Part shown: positions 21,101-27,668 of the stretch, in pieces
Position numbering within the stretch: position 1 is the first letter of the stretch
Layout: every line of letters begins with the position of its first letter
Source of the DNA: Notospermus geniculatus
Lineage: Eukaryota; Nemertea; Pilidiophora; Heteronemertea; Lineidae
Length of the DNA: 64,000 bases
Assembly: GCA_002633025.1 (NCBI GenBank)
Contig: NMRB01000889.1
Span: 12,196-76,195 of the forward strand
Direction: 5' to 3'
Notes under the pieces: model-generated
What the model was told of the DNA's origin: nothing
Databases searched by the model: none
The model's input: the letters and a program-made list of their open reading frames with translations, nothing else
Made by a program: the position numbers and the translations under genes

Positions 21101-23084
21101 TCATACTGAACCGAAAAGTAGATTGCATCAGTCCGCGAGAGGGCAGCATTGGTGGATATCAGCCGCTCATTCTGATGACGTAAGACGTTCAAATTGCTGA
21201 CGTCATTGCTGACGTCATCCTCTACCCTTTGCTGCCCCGCACGGAAGGACACAGATCAGTAACGAGTATTCGTTTGTCTAAATGACCTACTTCATTCAAA
21301 TGTACATCTTTTCAAAGATAGGCTACAAACGAAAAATGACACCAATTTGGTGCCTGTGACTAATCTATCGTATTAGCTGATCATAGATTCTTCGATACGC
21401 AAGACTATACGGACAAAAATATATCTGGCTAGTCTGCTATGATTTCTCTAGATCACACACTAGTAAAAACACTTTTGAAAACTGATGGTCACCTCAAACT
21501 CCCGCTGAAAAAAACAAATATCAACAAATGATGATGAAGGATTTCGAACATTTCAGTGGAAAAGCACAGCGTAATTCTGCCGCCGTCTCATGTCGGTGGT
21601 TCTAAACTGAGAGGTGGGAAAAAAAGGAAAGCGAACTCTTGAAGAATTAAAAAATACCCAGTGATGAACTGATGACTAGTAACAGCAACGTCTGGTAGAA
21701 CTTCTGATGTGGACATCGTGTCAAGATTTCCAAAAAATTGTCGTTGTCGTAACCTCTTTAGTTGTCATAACCTCTTAATTCCCTGGCCAAGTTGCCCAAA
21801 CAGCATTACCACAAACTTTGTCATGATGCCCTTGCATCACAACAATCACGTTTGAACCGATGTGTATTTTCACCTTTGCCTCCTGAGACAGAGAAGTGAG
21901 TCCTTCACCAGAAGTTCCATGTCATCAAATAACGAATACCACTTCCAACACGTCATTCACATTGCATCATACTCTGGCGAAAATTAAAATGCTGTAGCCA
22001 GGCTCTGTCGCCCCTTTTCTACAGTTATAGCCCAAAATATCTGAGCTTCTGGTGTTTTTTCGTCTTAGTTTCAACATTCTTGTGAATGACAAGTTGTTAG
22101 GACGACGTCAACGCATAAGATACGTAACCAATAACAAAGAACATGCAAGAATTTATGGCGACTTCTCTGACGATTCCTTCCATTGTACAATGGTCGACCA
22201 ATGGGAGCCTAGCTACGATAGAGGGCAGCACACCGAAACCAGGTCCTATAAAATGGACGCCTTCTGTGTGGAAAATTGATCAGGACCGGGATGCCAGTTT
22301 CATTTCAATAGTTTTAACCACTAGTGACACTTATTGAGGCAGTGAGCTTGGGTCCCCACAGGTGAATCATCGCTAGGGCCGTTCCGAAAACTCCCCATTG
22401 TACTCGGCCGACCAATGTTCGTGCCGCCTCACTATGACATCATAGGTTAGAACACCTACCAGTTTGTTTGTGATTGCGTTTAGAAGTTTCTGATCATGTT
22501 GTCTTGACCTACGTGCAATTGCATCATTGTCGTCTAAAGTTTCGCAAGCCAAACGGTGGATGTTCCTTGCCTTTGATGGGAGGAATTCGTCATCATCACC
22601 TGGAGTAGAAGAAACAGATACGTAGTTAAAAACCAACAACCCAAGTAGTCATGTTCATCTTTCACGGTCGCACCTTGACTCGGGTAGCAATGCTGACTAG
22701 CGCTTTCCCCGTTTCATTCCTTCCATTTTCATCTTTCACTGCCTGGTCTGGTGAGAGTGACCATCTCGGACACAGGACCCAAATTCCTGCGCATGTCCAG
22801 CTTGACTACTCTCGTCATTGATACGCAGCTTTGGAGATAGCACAGGACGCCGAGAAAACGCTGAGTGAGCTCTATGGCTAAGACGTGGAAGGCAGTGAGA
22901 AAAGAGCCACTGATTATCTCAGAAAGCGATATCAAGAGTACGTACCATACGATGAGAAAGTGGACCTGTAGTGATAGTCCCCCATATCAGGATCGAAGTC
23001 CGAGCTGGTGTCGAGGCTTCTAGCGCGGCGGACTGCGGAGCTTTCCTTCTTTAAGATGGAGTGACCCTTGTGACCGCTCGGACC
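3038..23084 (-). CDS. Unrecognised multi-exon gene: acidic, Tyr-rich and helical regions (partial)
   Basis: Nine exons can be chained in compatible phase on the minus strand: 22946-23084, 22460-22599, 18382-19398, 13282-14655, 4600-4674, 3855-3902, 3580-3779, 3343-3439 and 3038-3170, about 1,070 codons. Exon 15598-16143 is an alternative continuation. The order of regions is a basic/serine-rich start, a low-complexity acidic and arginine/serine-rich segment, a 458-residue tyrosine-rich segment with nine [KR]RY[YF]DDLD-like motifs, then a hydrophobic/charged segment that looks alpha-helical. I see no signal peptide or membrane segment. The composition suggests an intracellular scaffold or cytoskeletal protein, but that is inference and I recognise no family. 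That all exons belong to one gene rests on strand, order and phase only. The true 5' and 3' ends are not visible. Confidence 0.55.
3343..3439 (-). CDS. Exon of the unrecognised minus-strand gene
   Basis: Acceptor TTTTATCCAG ends at 3440 and donor GTAAGT occupies 3337-3342. The 97-bp exon starts with the one base needed to finish the codon split at the end of exon 3580-3779, and ends in phase 0. It encodes MPELEPDKYHRKALYADD followed by a basic stretch. Confidence 0.6.
3580..3779 (-). CDS. Exon with probable helical segment, unrecognised gene
   Basis: Acceptor CGATTTCAG lies just above 3779 and donor GTAGTG at 3574-3579. The 200-bp exon reads RRVDALIDYDFPNAVRSLSS and continues with heptad-like spacing of hydrophobic residues, which recalls spectrin-type or other helical-bundle proteins. 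No family could be assigned from memory. Phase and order fit the flanking exons. Confidence 0.65.
3855..3902 (-). CDS. 48-bp exon of the unrecognised gene
   Basis: This is a symmetrical 16-codon exon (phase 0 to 0), with acceptor AATTTGCAG above 3902 and donor GTGAGT at 3849-3854. It encodes GLALPLLIASSKDMRW, which joins cleanly to the RRVDALIDYDF start of the next exon to give a continuous amphipathic stretch. Confidence 0.6.
4287..4413. mobile_element. MITE with AGGGAGTTTTCGC terminal inverted repeats
   Basis: The element starts AGGGAGTTTTCGCAAAGCCC and ends with its inverted counterpart, GGGGCTTCGCGAAAACTCT. The interior is GC-rich and itself palindromic (ACAATGGG/CCCATTGT arms). It sits in an intron of the minus-strand gene. 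The same terminal sequence is found on a different element at 37176-37427. Confidence 0.7.
4600..4674 (-). CDS. 25-codon exon next to the duplication breakpoint
   Basis: Donor GTAAGT is at 4594-4599 and the acceptor ends CCATAG at 4675-4680. The exon reads AVPTKYLDASRQRYSEFLGP and continues to DDEVN, phase 0 to 0. The acceptor lies about 20 bp from the start of the 5-kb tandem duplication, so its intron contains both duplicate units. The acceptor has only a modest pyrimidine tract. Confidence 0.6.
5384..5773. mobile_element. Fold-back element built from ATATCCAATGGAT motifs
   Basis: The ends are inverted (ACAAGGAAATTTTCCTTATA at the left, its complement at the right). The interior is a succession of palindromic GGATATCC and ATCCAATGGAT units. 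It is absent from the matching position of unit B (about 10360), so it inserted after that duplication, next to a TAC target. Its right 180 bp recur at 62377-62556. Confidence 0.75.
5821..6496 (+). mobile_element. Insertion with tRNA-derived SINE promoter region
   Basis: This 0.68-kb block is missing from unit B, where ACCAACTCGA runs directly into TCGTTCC. At 6160-6230 it has a box A-like TGGCGCATTGGTAGAGCG and a perfect box B, GGTTCGAGCC, in tRNA-like spacing. The anticodon stem does not pair, so this is a SINE head rather than a working tRNA gene. A 60-bp palindrome at 6369-6428 lies in the same insert. Confidence 0.55.
6369..6428. repeat. Short palindrome with GACTTTTCACTAAAGTC centre
   Basis: The arms CAGCTGTCCTGCATTCAGAG and their complement flank a centre of about 10 bases. 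It is probably a small hairpin element nested inside the 5821-6496 insertion. Confidence 0.6.
6683..6830. mobile_element. 148-bp palindromic MITE with CTGA target duplication
   Basis: The terminal inverted repeats are GCGGGTGATCCAC. The element is flanked by CTGA at 6679-6682 and 6831-6834. The corresponding site in unit B reads CATTCCTGACTTGAA without it, so the empty site confirms the insertion. Confidence 0.85.
8275..8377. mobile_element. Small inverted-repeat element, CATCCTCCCAT family
   Basis: The arms read CATCCTCCCATCGCAGGGCT, with an inverted GAGACCAAAGCCCTGTGATA on the other side. Relatives lie at 12911-13014 (duplicate copy), 61882-61968 and 62557-62634. In unit A it is included in the open frame that runs past the tyrosine-rich exon donor, which is therefore probably not all coding. 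Confidence 0.65.
8644..9646 (-). pseudogene. 5'-truncated duplicate of the tyrosine-rich exon
   Basis: This is a copy of exon 13282-14655 that has lost its acceptor and first ~120 codons at the duplication junction, but keeps the GTAAGT donor (8638-8643). The whole remaining frame is open, with nine [KR]RY[YF]DDLD-like motifs. Against the full copy it shows an in-frame loss of three codons (SYE) and replacements such as DDLD to DDMD and Y/C, H/Y and A/T changes. No acceptor is seen at the new 5' end, so normal inclusion in mRNA is doubtful unless a cryptic acceptor is used. The open frame may simply reflect recency. Confidence 0.7.
11206..12099. mobile_element. Insertion of CGTCGTCCGTC-type repeat
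   Basis: This block interrupts sequence that is continuous in unit A (7458-7470). It starts with AGCTCACTCGTGAGCTATAG, then a (CGTCGTCC)n simple repeat at about 11247-11295, then repeated phrases such as GGCCGCCAGGTGGCGTAACC and AACGACTTGACCCAGA. The phrases suggest an amplified non-coding repeat. Its right end carries a hammerhead-like phrase at about 12011-12069. An ambiguous base lies at 11604. Confidence 0.7.
12011..12069 (-). repeat. Hammerhead-like core of a dispersed repeat (single arm)
   Basis: On the minus strand this reads CCAGCCTGAAGA, then the self-complementary GACCCC/GGGGTC, then GAAAATTTGC and TTCTGG. This resembles CUGANGA, stem II, GAAA, with a stem I CCAG/CUGG. One extra base occurs on each side of the core. 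Related copies are at 26970-27040, 39495-39565, 46258-46467 and 47423-47619. Confidence 0.4.
12911..13014. mobile_element. Small inverted-repeat element, CATCCTCCCAT family (unit B)
   Basis: Duplicate of the element at 8275-8377. It was already present before the tandem duplication. Confidence 0.65.
13282..14655 (-). CDS. Tyrosine-rich exon with nine RYYDDLD-type motifs
   Basis: Strong acceptor TTTGCCTCTTTTTTAG precedes 14655 and donor GTAAGT is at 13276-13281. The 458-codon exon is fully open, phase 0 to 0. It begins NIYEAPLPHPRSHTTKKSSS. At exon residues about 156, 178, 205, 235, 279, 302, 324, 369 and 391 it has motifs of the form [KR]RYYDDLD or a variant (KRYFDDLD, RRFYDDMD, RAYDDLYLD). 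These are separated by 22-45 residues rich in Y, P and S (YPYSSYW, TYTPRR). The exon ends with a basic stretch (KPKPRRQKRQ) and FLRGVGDL. No family is recognised. The motifs could be linear binding sites. The dibasic residue before each motif also recalls prohormone cleavage sites, but the exon sits inside a chain without a signal peptide. Confidence 0.75.
14805..14819. repeat. CT microsatellite
   Basis: A short (CT)n run in an intron of the minus-strand gene. Confidence 0.7.
15598..16143 (-). CDS. Acidic exon ending in a stop; probable alternative 3' end
   Basis: The acceptor (TTTGCTAACATAG) lies just above 16143. The frame begins AALIEKTLPATPRRRKFFSK in phase 0, compatible with the end of exon 18382-19398. 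It runs 181 codons and stops with TGA at 15598-15600. The second half is very acidic (SEEEEELSKEEEEPESVSIK). An ATTAAA signal on the minus strand at 15351-15356 is followed by a GT-rich stretch, which suits a terminal exon. Alternatively the exon is internal and uses a weak donor GTGAGC at 15709-15714, also phase 0, which would let it join exon 13282-14655. The function is unknown. Confidence 0.65.
   Translation of the reverse strand, partial: AALIEKTLPATPRRRKFFSKGTAHTSSCINHVDYDSGYTRKYHDYDGSHKSRELTRSDPALKELPPSISPEPRKDYKPEYYVFSPEEERKVPDFDDEDEEAVVISAKRPTVVVEDEPVTISISAAKPSEEEEELSKEEEEPESVSIKEAEEPQVATVVESVESVVPLELEEHSPEKEAESK
16144..18381. other. Intron with no further supported exon
   Basis: This separates exons 18382-19398 and 15598-16143. 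It contains the hairpin element at 16941-17050. A minus-strand open segment near 17350-17560 has no good splice sites and is not called. Confidence 0.45.
16941..17050. mobile_element. Hairpin MITE, GGGCCTGTTTCATAAAG type
   Basis: The arms GGGGCCTGTTTCATAAAGTG and their inverted complement flank a short centre. It has a stem-loop layout of about 110 bp, typical of a MITE. Confidence 0.8.
18382..19398 (-). CDS. 1017-bp exon, Arg/Ser/Asp-rich, unrecognised gene
   Basis: Acceptor GCTTTTTTCGGCAG lies above 19398 and donor GTAATC at 18376-18381. All 339 codons are open in phase 0 to 0. The exon starts QKWEVESQKPSYEFRSRMDD, continues through arginine-rich RRRAALRNPVLRRATHEKRA, then S/P-rich segments (SPLRDTSPYASPYRYTSLAD) and acidic clusters (YLDDDEDIEN, ASDDEDDEPY). 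It ends with a more helical SEAWMEMQSQHRAVENSEKT. The composition indicates a largely disordered intracellular protein. No domain is recognised. Confidence 0.75.
19755..19865. repeat. GTGTGGTGTGGT-type low-complexity repeat
   Basis: Imperfect iterations of GTGTG, GTGGT and CCTGTGGTGTG over about 110 bp. Confidence 0.7.
19984..20102. mobile_element. Hairpin MITE, GGGCCGTATTCTAGAAG type
   Basis: The arms GGCCGTATTCTAGAAGCTTC and their inverted complement surround a centre of about 35 bp. It has the same architecture as the element at 16941-17050 but different termini. Confidence 0.8.
20156..20402. repeat. Degenerate short tandem array rich in TGACGT
   Basis: About nine irregular units of 22-30 bp repeat the pattern TGACGTCACGTTxTTTATT (variants GACATGACGCTGTTTATTTG, TGACATCACG). 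The units differ in length, so this is an old, degenerate array. Confidence 0.6.
22460..22599 (-). CDS. Exon of the unrecognised minus-strand gene
   Basis: Acceptor TTTCTTCTACTCCAG lies above 22599 and donor GTAGGT at 22454-22459. The exon starts with the two bases needed to finish the codon split after 22946-23084. It reads DDDEFLPSKARNIHRLACET, then LDDNDAIARRSRQHDQKLLN, and ends AITNKL. It looks charged and helical. Confidence 0.7.
22946..23084 (-). CDS. Most 5' exon seen of the unrecognised gene
   Basis: Acceptor TTTTTGTGCTCTTGCAG lies above 23084 and donor GTACGT at 22940-22945. The exon reads GPSGHKGHSILKKESSAVRR, then ARSLDTSSDFDPDMGDYHYR, and ends STFSSYG, leaving one base. There is a possible basophilic phosphorylation site (RRARSLDTS). 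Further 5' exons are not visible. The large duplicated block starts about 300 bp upstream. Confidence 0.7.
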
Positions 23085-23659
23085 CTGCAAGAGCACAAAA
23101 AGGGTATAAATGTAGAGAGAGCAAAAAACGACTTCCGGTATGACTGGTATTGATGGCAACTTCCGGTTGGATGTGCTCATCAAGAAGTTTTTGCGAGAGC
23201 ATTTTCATTTGCAATTTACATCAGGAAGTGTAGTTTTTTTCTTGAATAATACACATAATACGTTAGTCCTTGATGATTCTTTCGCCCTTCCACTTCTTTC
23301 CTTTGGCAAGACTACAAGGCGTCGCCTGACACAATGCACAGGTTGTGCTACCTTTCAATATTTCACAAACAGCGTTCACACAATGCTTGTAACGTTTTTG
23401 ATGTAACTATACACAAGAAGCACAGAGTCTGGTTGGCAATTCCCAAGGGTAAGCTGCAGGTAGATAGACTGAGAGTGAGCTGTTATTTGATCTGTCTGCT
23501 TTGTAAGAATAGGCCTAGGCCTAGGTACTTAGGCCTACATACATGTGTCTGATACAGGAACGGAATCTCTGAATGGAGGGTGTTGTATGTTGTTGAGCCC
23601 CATCAGAATATCACTCAAAAAAACCAGTATAAACGTGGAACCTGGGAACAAGGGTAGTT

Positions 23660-23862
23660 CACTGTAAAAAATCGTCCTCTACCGCTGATAGTACGGTGAT
23701 AAATGCCATGTAATGGGTCCGCGGAGGACCCAAAGTAGAACCCATTGCCATGGAATATTTTTGACAGTAGGTCCGTCTTACTCGCAGTGAGTTTGCTGTA
23801 CCCATGTGACTTCCCTGTATCCGTGGGTTTGCACCCATGATAGAGGATGATTTTTCACAGTG
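23660..23862. mobile_element. MITE with CACTGTAAAAAATCGTCC ends
   Basis: The terminal inverted repeats CACTGTAAAAAATCGTCCTC and CACTGTGAAAAATCATCCTC enclose about 200 bp. It is duplicated at 35560-35758, so it predates the large duplication. Confidence 0.75.
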
Positions 23863-24022
23863 TTTGCCCAGACCACGTAGCCTAACTCAAGGTCATCGTA
23901 TATATATTCCTCATTTTTGAGGAAGAATTAGAGTACACGACCTTACGAAAATGGACGTGAACATCATCAACTATATCATGAATCAAGCATGACCATGTCA
24001 GTATCACTGATCTATGAGTTCA

Positions 24023-24119
24023 CAGGGCCGTAGCTTTTTGGTCGGGGGGGGGGGGGGCAAAAGCCTCNCCCAAAATCTGCATGAAAATCACGTTTTTCCC
24101 CCCGCTAAATACGGCCCTG
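24023..24119. mobile_element. Small MITE, CAGGGCCGTATTTAGC family
   Basis: Both ends carry inverted CAGGGCCGTA and TAAATACGGCCCTG. The interior has a long G run and an unresolved base at 24068. Relatives are at 27535-27668, 36206-36351 and 40064-40198. Confidence 0.7.
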
Positions 24120-24519
24120 GTTCATGAAGATGAAGTCGAATTCTGCCCAAAGCAGCCAGCAGCTGTCTGTCTTCGTTCCGAACATAACCCGAATGTTCAC
24201 CGCGCCTACCTGCCCAGTCTACAGATCAACTGCATTGAATAGAGCTATGTATGCCGTACCATGAAGCAAAACCCTGAGAAGAGTTTTCCTCGAGTATATG
24301 CAAGGCAAAAAGCATGGAAGAGGTTGGCGAAATTTGATACACTGCTTTGCTGTAAGAGCTACCTTTAGCATGAAAGCCACCTGCCTTCTGAAGGAAGCCG
24401 GGGGCTGACCTAAGAACATGACCGAATCAACAAGAAGAAATGGAACAGACGAACGATAGTAATTTTTTTTCACTCAATTAAAAAAATTCATGGCAAAATT
24501 CAAATCTTCACCAAAAATA

Positions 24520-24600
24520 TCCTCCAGGGGATTCGAACTCTTGGCATCTTGATGGTAACGCGAGCACATACCTATGGTATCTCACTTTACAATATAGGTT
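24520..24600 (-). mobile_element. tRNA-like (SINE) fragment
   Basis: The minus strand carries a box B-like GAGTTCGAATCCCCTGG preceded by tRNA-like spacing. The duplicate at about 36770-36850 is the same. It is not a full cloverleaf. Confidence 0.35.
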
Positions 24601-25103
24601 GGTCTCTTTGACAAAGTGAGAGAAAGGATTTTCGGATGGCCAATGCCTCCAATATGATCGCTACAGCGCATAGCCAAGAGAATTCAAATTCTCGGCAAAA
24701 TAAATAGCAGGTAAAAAAAGATGGTTTTGTCGAGGACAAGACGGAAAGGAAGGGAGTGTACACGGATGCATGAATTCAATGAGGTTAACGCCTGACGGTG
24801 ACGAAACCTGGTGCAGTTCAATCTTCGCAAATGAACGACGAATCGTTCATGGCAACATTATTGCCGAAGTTTGGCCACATCTCACGTTCATATTCGGTGG
24901 ATAATGGCAGAAGAACTGCACATTATAAGCAAAACGGCCGCAAAACTGAGCTTTTCATGAAAAGAGGCAAGACTACAAAGCATGGAACAAAGCACCTGTC
25001 GGAGCGGTTGCCATCGTCATAGGCATGGCCGCCATATTGCCCGCAGCCGCCACGCCTCATCCACGTCCGTTGCGTTTCGCACTTTCTGATAAGTCAAACT
25101 TAC

Positions 25104-25543
25104 ATGATATGTGGTAACATAGGGCACATACGTGTCCAAATCCGTGTCATCAACATAAGACAACTTTGCTGGTATCCACACCATTGTTTGAATTGATTTC
25201 CACACCACAGAATTGACGAACACACAATCACCAGGCTGTTTCAGTCTCACCGAGACCCACAACCGAACTAAGCATCCCACTAAGGCATGCAGGTGGTGGG
25301 CGGGTCGATATAGAACTTTGTTTTTTAAAATCAGCAGTTTATAACTACCTTTTTGCTCCGCAAATATCCACTCTGTATCGAACTGCCGAAGCTCCTTTCT
25401 ATCCGCGCTATAGCTCCGCGCTCACCTGAGTAGTCACTGTTTTTCTTGTCAGCCGATTCGCTGTAGCCGTATCGCAGAGGCAATACGTAGCCGACTAAAA
25501 ATACACTCATAATGTGTGGTAAAAGTCTGTATCTCATTACCAT
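25104..25543 (-). CDS. Putative secreted protein, first two exons (copy 1)
   Basis: Exon 1 (25426-25543) starts at ATG 25541-25543 with MVMRYRLLPHIMSVFLVGYV, a signal-peptide-like hydrophobic stretch, and ends SADKKNSDYS with donor GTGAGC. Exon 2 (25104-25267) follows acceptor GGGATGCTTAG in matching phase. It reads RLWVSVRLKQPGDCVFVNSV, then VWKSIQTMVWIPAKLSYVDD, and ends with donor GTAAGT. The mature part looks beta-rich with one cysteine. I recognise no family. Later exons are not identified. The acceptor of exon 2 is weak in pyrimidines, so the join is moderately supported. Confidence 0.5.
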
Positions 25544-25881
25544 CTATGTATAATCGGCCATCTTGGAAGTGGTTCTCACCTGTACCGCTAGGTGTCTGAT
25601 CCTTGAAATCTATCAGAATCAATCAAACCTCAATGGTTCGGGGAAACGTACCATCAGCATCAGCAAGTAGGCCAGACGAATTTCATGTAACCCTTTCTCT
25701 CATTTATGTATCTCAGCATTCTCACAAGGTATGGCATTCTAGCATGCCAGTATTGCCAGCAATGAAAGGCCAGATATGCTGTGGCCCATCTGAACGTTCT
25801 AAAATGTTGGCTACAAATTCTTGTGCCAACAGGCGATAGCCGAAGCATGGAATCAAGGATCGCATGCTGAATAACCTGATA

Positions 25882-25961
25882 TCTACGAAAGCCCAGAATG
25901 CTCATTCGAAATAAATTCAATATGGAATTTTGAATTTTAAATGAGCATTCTGGGCTTTCGT
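25882..25961. repeat. Hairpin, TACGAAAGCCCAGAATGCTC arms
   Basis: A 29-base arm is repeated inverted around an AT-rich centre. The same structure is at about 38405-38484 in copy 2. It is likely a small non-autonomous element. Confidence 0.7.
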
Positions 25962-26969
25962 ACAAATCTTTGCCGAGAGCTGACAGCAAACAAAAGTTGA
26001 TACAGAATCCTACCTCCACCAATGCTGCCGGAGTTGAGAGTCATTCGCAGTATGTGGAGGTAAAGCCTAAAGTTGTTTAGATAAAGCGTCAGCTACCTTT
26101 CTTACGTATCATCGTCCTTGTTCAAACAGTGAGATCGAACAGAGACAGAATATTCTAAGGAATGCCTCGAGAATACCATCGCACCATTGTCTTTTTCCTT
26201 ATTTTCCTATTATGCATAAATTTTGTGAGTATACAGTGTTTACATTAAAGGGTGTCATGACAAATATCCTTCGGGATGAAAAAAATGAAGAGCATCGTCT
26301 GCGAGATGCATGCGAAGGAATGCATACTTCTTCAACATCAGCTTCTCTAGGTAAGCGTCAGCAATATGAACATGACCTTGAAAGTGAGGGGTAGCGGCGC
26401 TGGAGAATGGCAACAACAGATGCGGGTTTTTTTTCAATTTGGATGATGGATGAACAGTACCTGTACATTAGGCCTAATCTTAAAGTACATTATTTGGGAA
26501 AGCAACGTCACGTCAAGTACGGTAACGTGTTAAGTTGCAGACAGAACTCAGCTGCAACTCTCCACACTTCCGATCAGGCGAGCATCACCAGATCTTTTCC
26601 TTGCATGCTGCTTTACTCTGACTACAGTATATGAGAGCATGCCGTGATTCAGATGATCTGGTAGGCAAAATATCCCATTGCTGGCTAGCAGGCTCAGCAA
26701 ATAAATGAATATAAACAATGATACAGCGTCATCGACGGAGGTGTCGAGAGAGCGGACGGATTGGATAGCTTTCTAAGCTTACAAGCCACATAAAAGTGAA
26801 AGCTGCGGTAAAAAGCGATGTGTGCAAGAAACTGTAAGAAGCATTCAATTGGTTAATGATGACAGTTCATGTAAGCATAACTTTTGTCCTCAGGTACATG
26901 TATTAAGCTTTGGTCGCGATCTTCAAGACACGATTTTATGATGTAACTGGGATTCTGATGATAAACAGG

Positions 26970-27040
26970 AAGTCAGTTTCCAGAATCTTAGCAAATTTTC
27001 GATCCCAACCGGGGTCTTCTTCAAGCTGGCACTTTCAAGT
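26970..27040 (-). repeat. Hammerhead-like repeat arm, copy 1
   Basis: The minus strand reads CCAGCTTGAAGA, GACCCC/GGGATC, GAAAATTTGC and GATTCTGG. The last two segments can form a five-pair stem III (AAUUU with AGAUU). The corresponding copy is at 39495-39565. Confidence 0.4.
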
Positions 27041-27534
27041 CGAGCTACCAGAAGTGTAAATTGGGATTCTAGCAGAATTCATAAACTGGGATTCTAGGGA
27101 CTATCTAGTGAGATGACGTCCTTTAAAGTGGTATGAGATGTTATCAAGGTTCAAAGTTAGTTCCAAAGCTGATGAGAGAGAGACAGGCTCATGATGCACA
27201 GGATAGTGTTGGCTTACCGACTCTGACTCGATGGCAGAAAATCGTACTTTTTTATCCCTTGTCATTATGCTACGTGCCCTAGAGTGCAAGAAGTAAGAGC
27301 AATGCATACAAACAAAAGAATTGGTTAAAACAGCGAGATTGCAGTTAATGGTTAACTTGGTTAGAGCGGAGAATATTTTGATTCACGCCAATACATTGAT
27401 TTATGATGCCTTACGAGGGGTTCTTTTAGGTGTAGAAGAGAGTATTTTGCCTCTCTGGATGTAGAGGTGAAAAAAGGGTAAAGGATAAGATTTTTGCCGC
27501 AATTTCTGAAAACTTTTCAATACACTATGGAGTT

Positions 27535-27668
27535 CAGGGCCGTATTTAGCTTTTCGGTCCGGGGGGGGGCAGAAGACCTTTTTTGCCGTTTTTTGCCCAA
27601 GATCCGCATGAAAATCACGTTTTTTTTGGTTGGCTGGGGGGCAACTGTCCCCGCCAAATACGGCCCTG
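27535..27668. mobile_element. Small MITE, CAGGGCCGTATTTAGC family
   Basis: Inverted ends CAGGGCCGTATTTAGC and CCAAATACGGCCCTG. The interior is G-run and T-run rich (TTTTTTGCCGTTTTTTGCCC). Confidence 0.8.

Larger units (their letters stand above)
19399..22459. other. Intron with repeats, no further exon supported
   Basis: Contains a GT-rich microsatellite at about 19755-19865, a hairpin element at 19984-20102 and a degenerate TGACGT-rich array at 20156-20402. No open segment with good splice sites was found on either strand. Confidence 0.5.

Noticed and set aside
26212-26437. Open frames on both strands with a plus-strand GTAAGC donor near 26354
   Set aside because: Plus (TNILRDEKNEEHRLRDACEG) and minus readings look equally plausible, the acceptor is weak, and both duplicates are identical here, so coding strand and reality cannot be decided.
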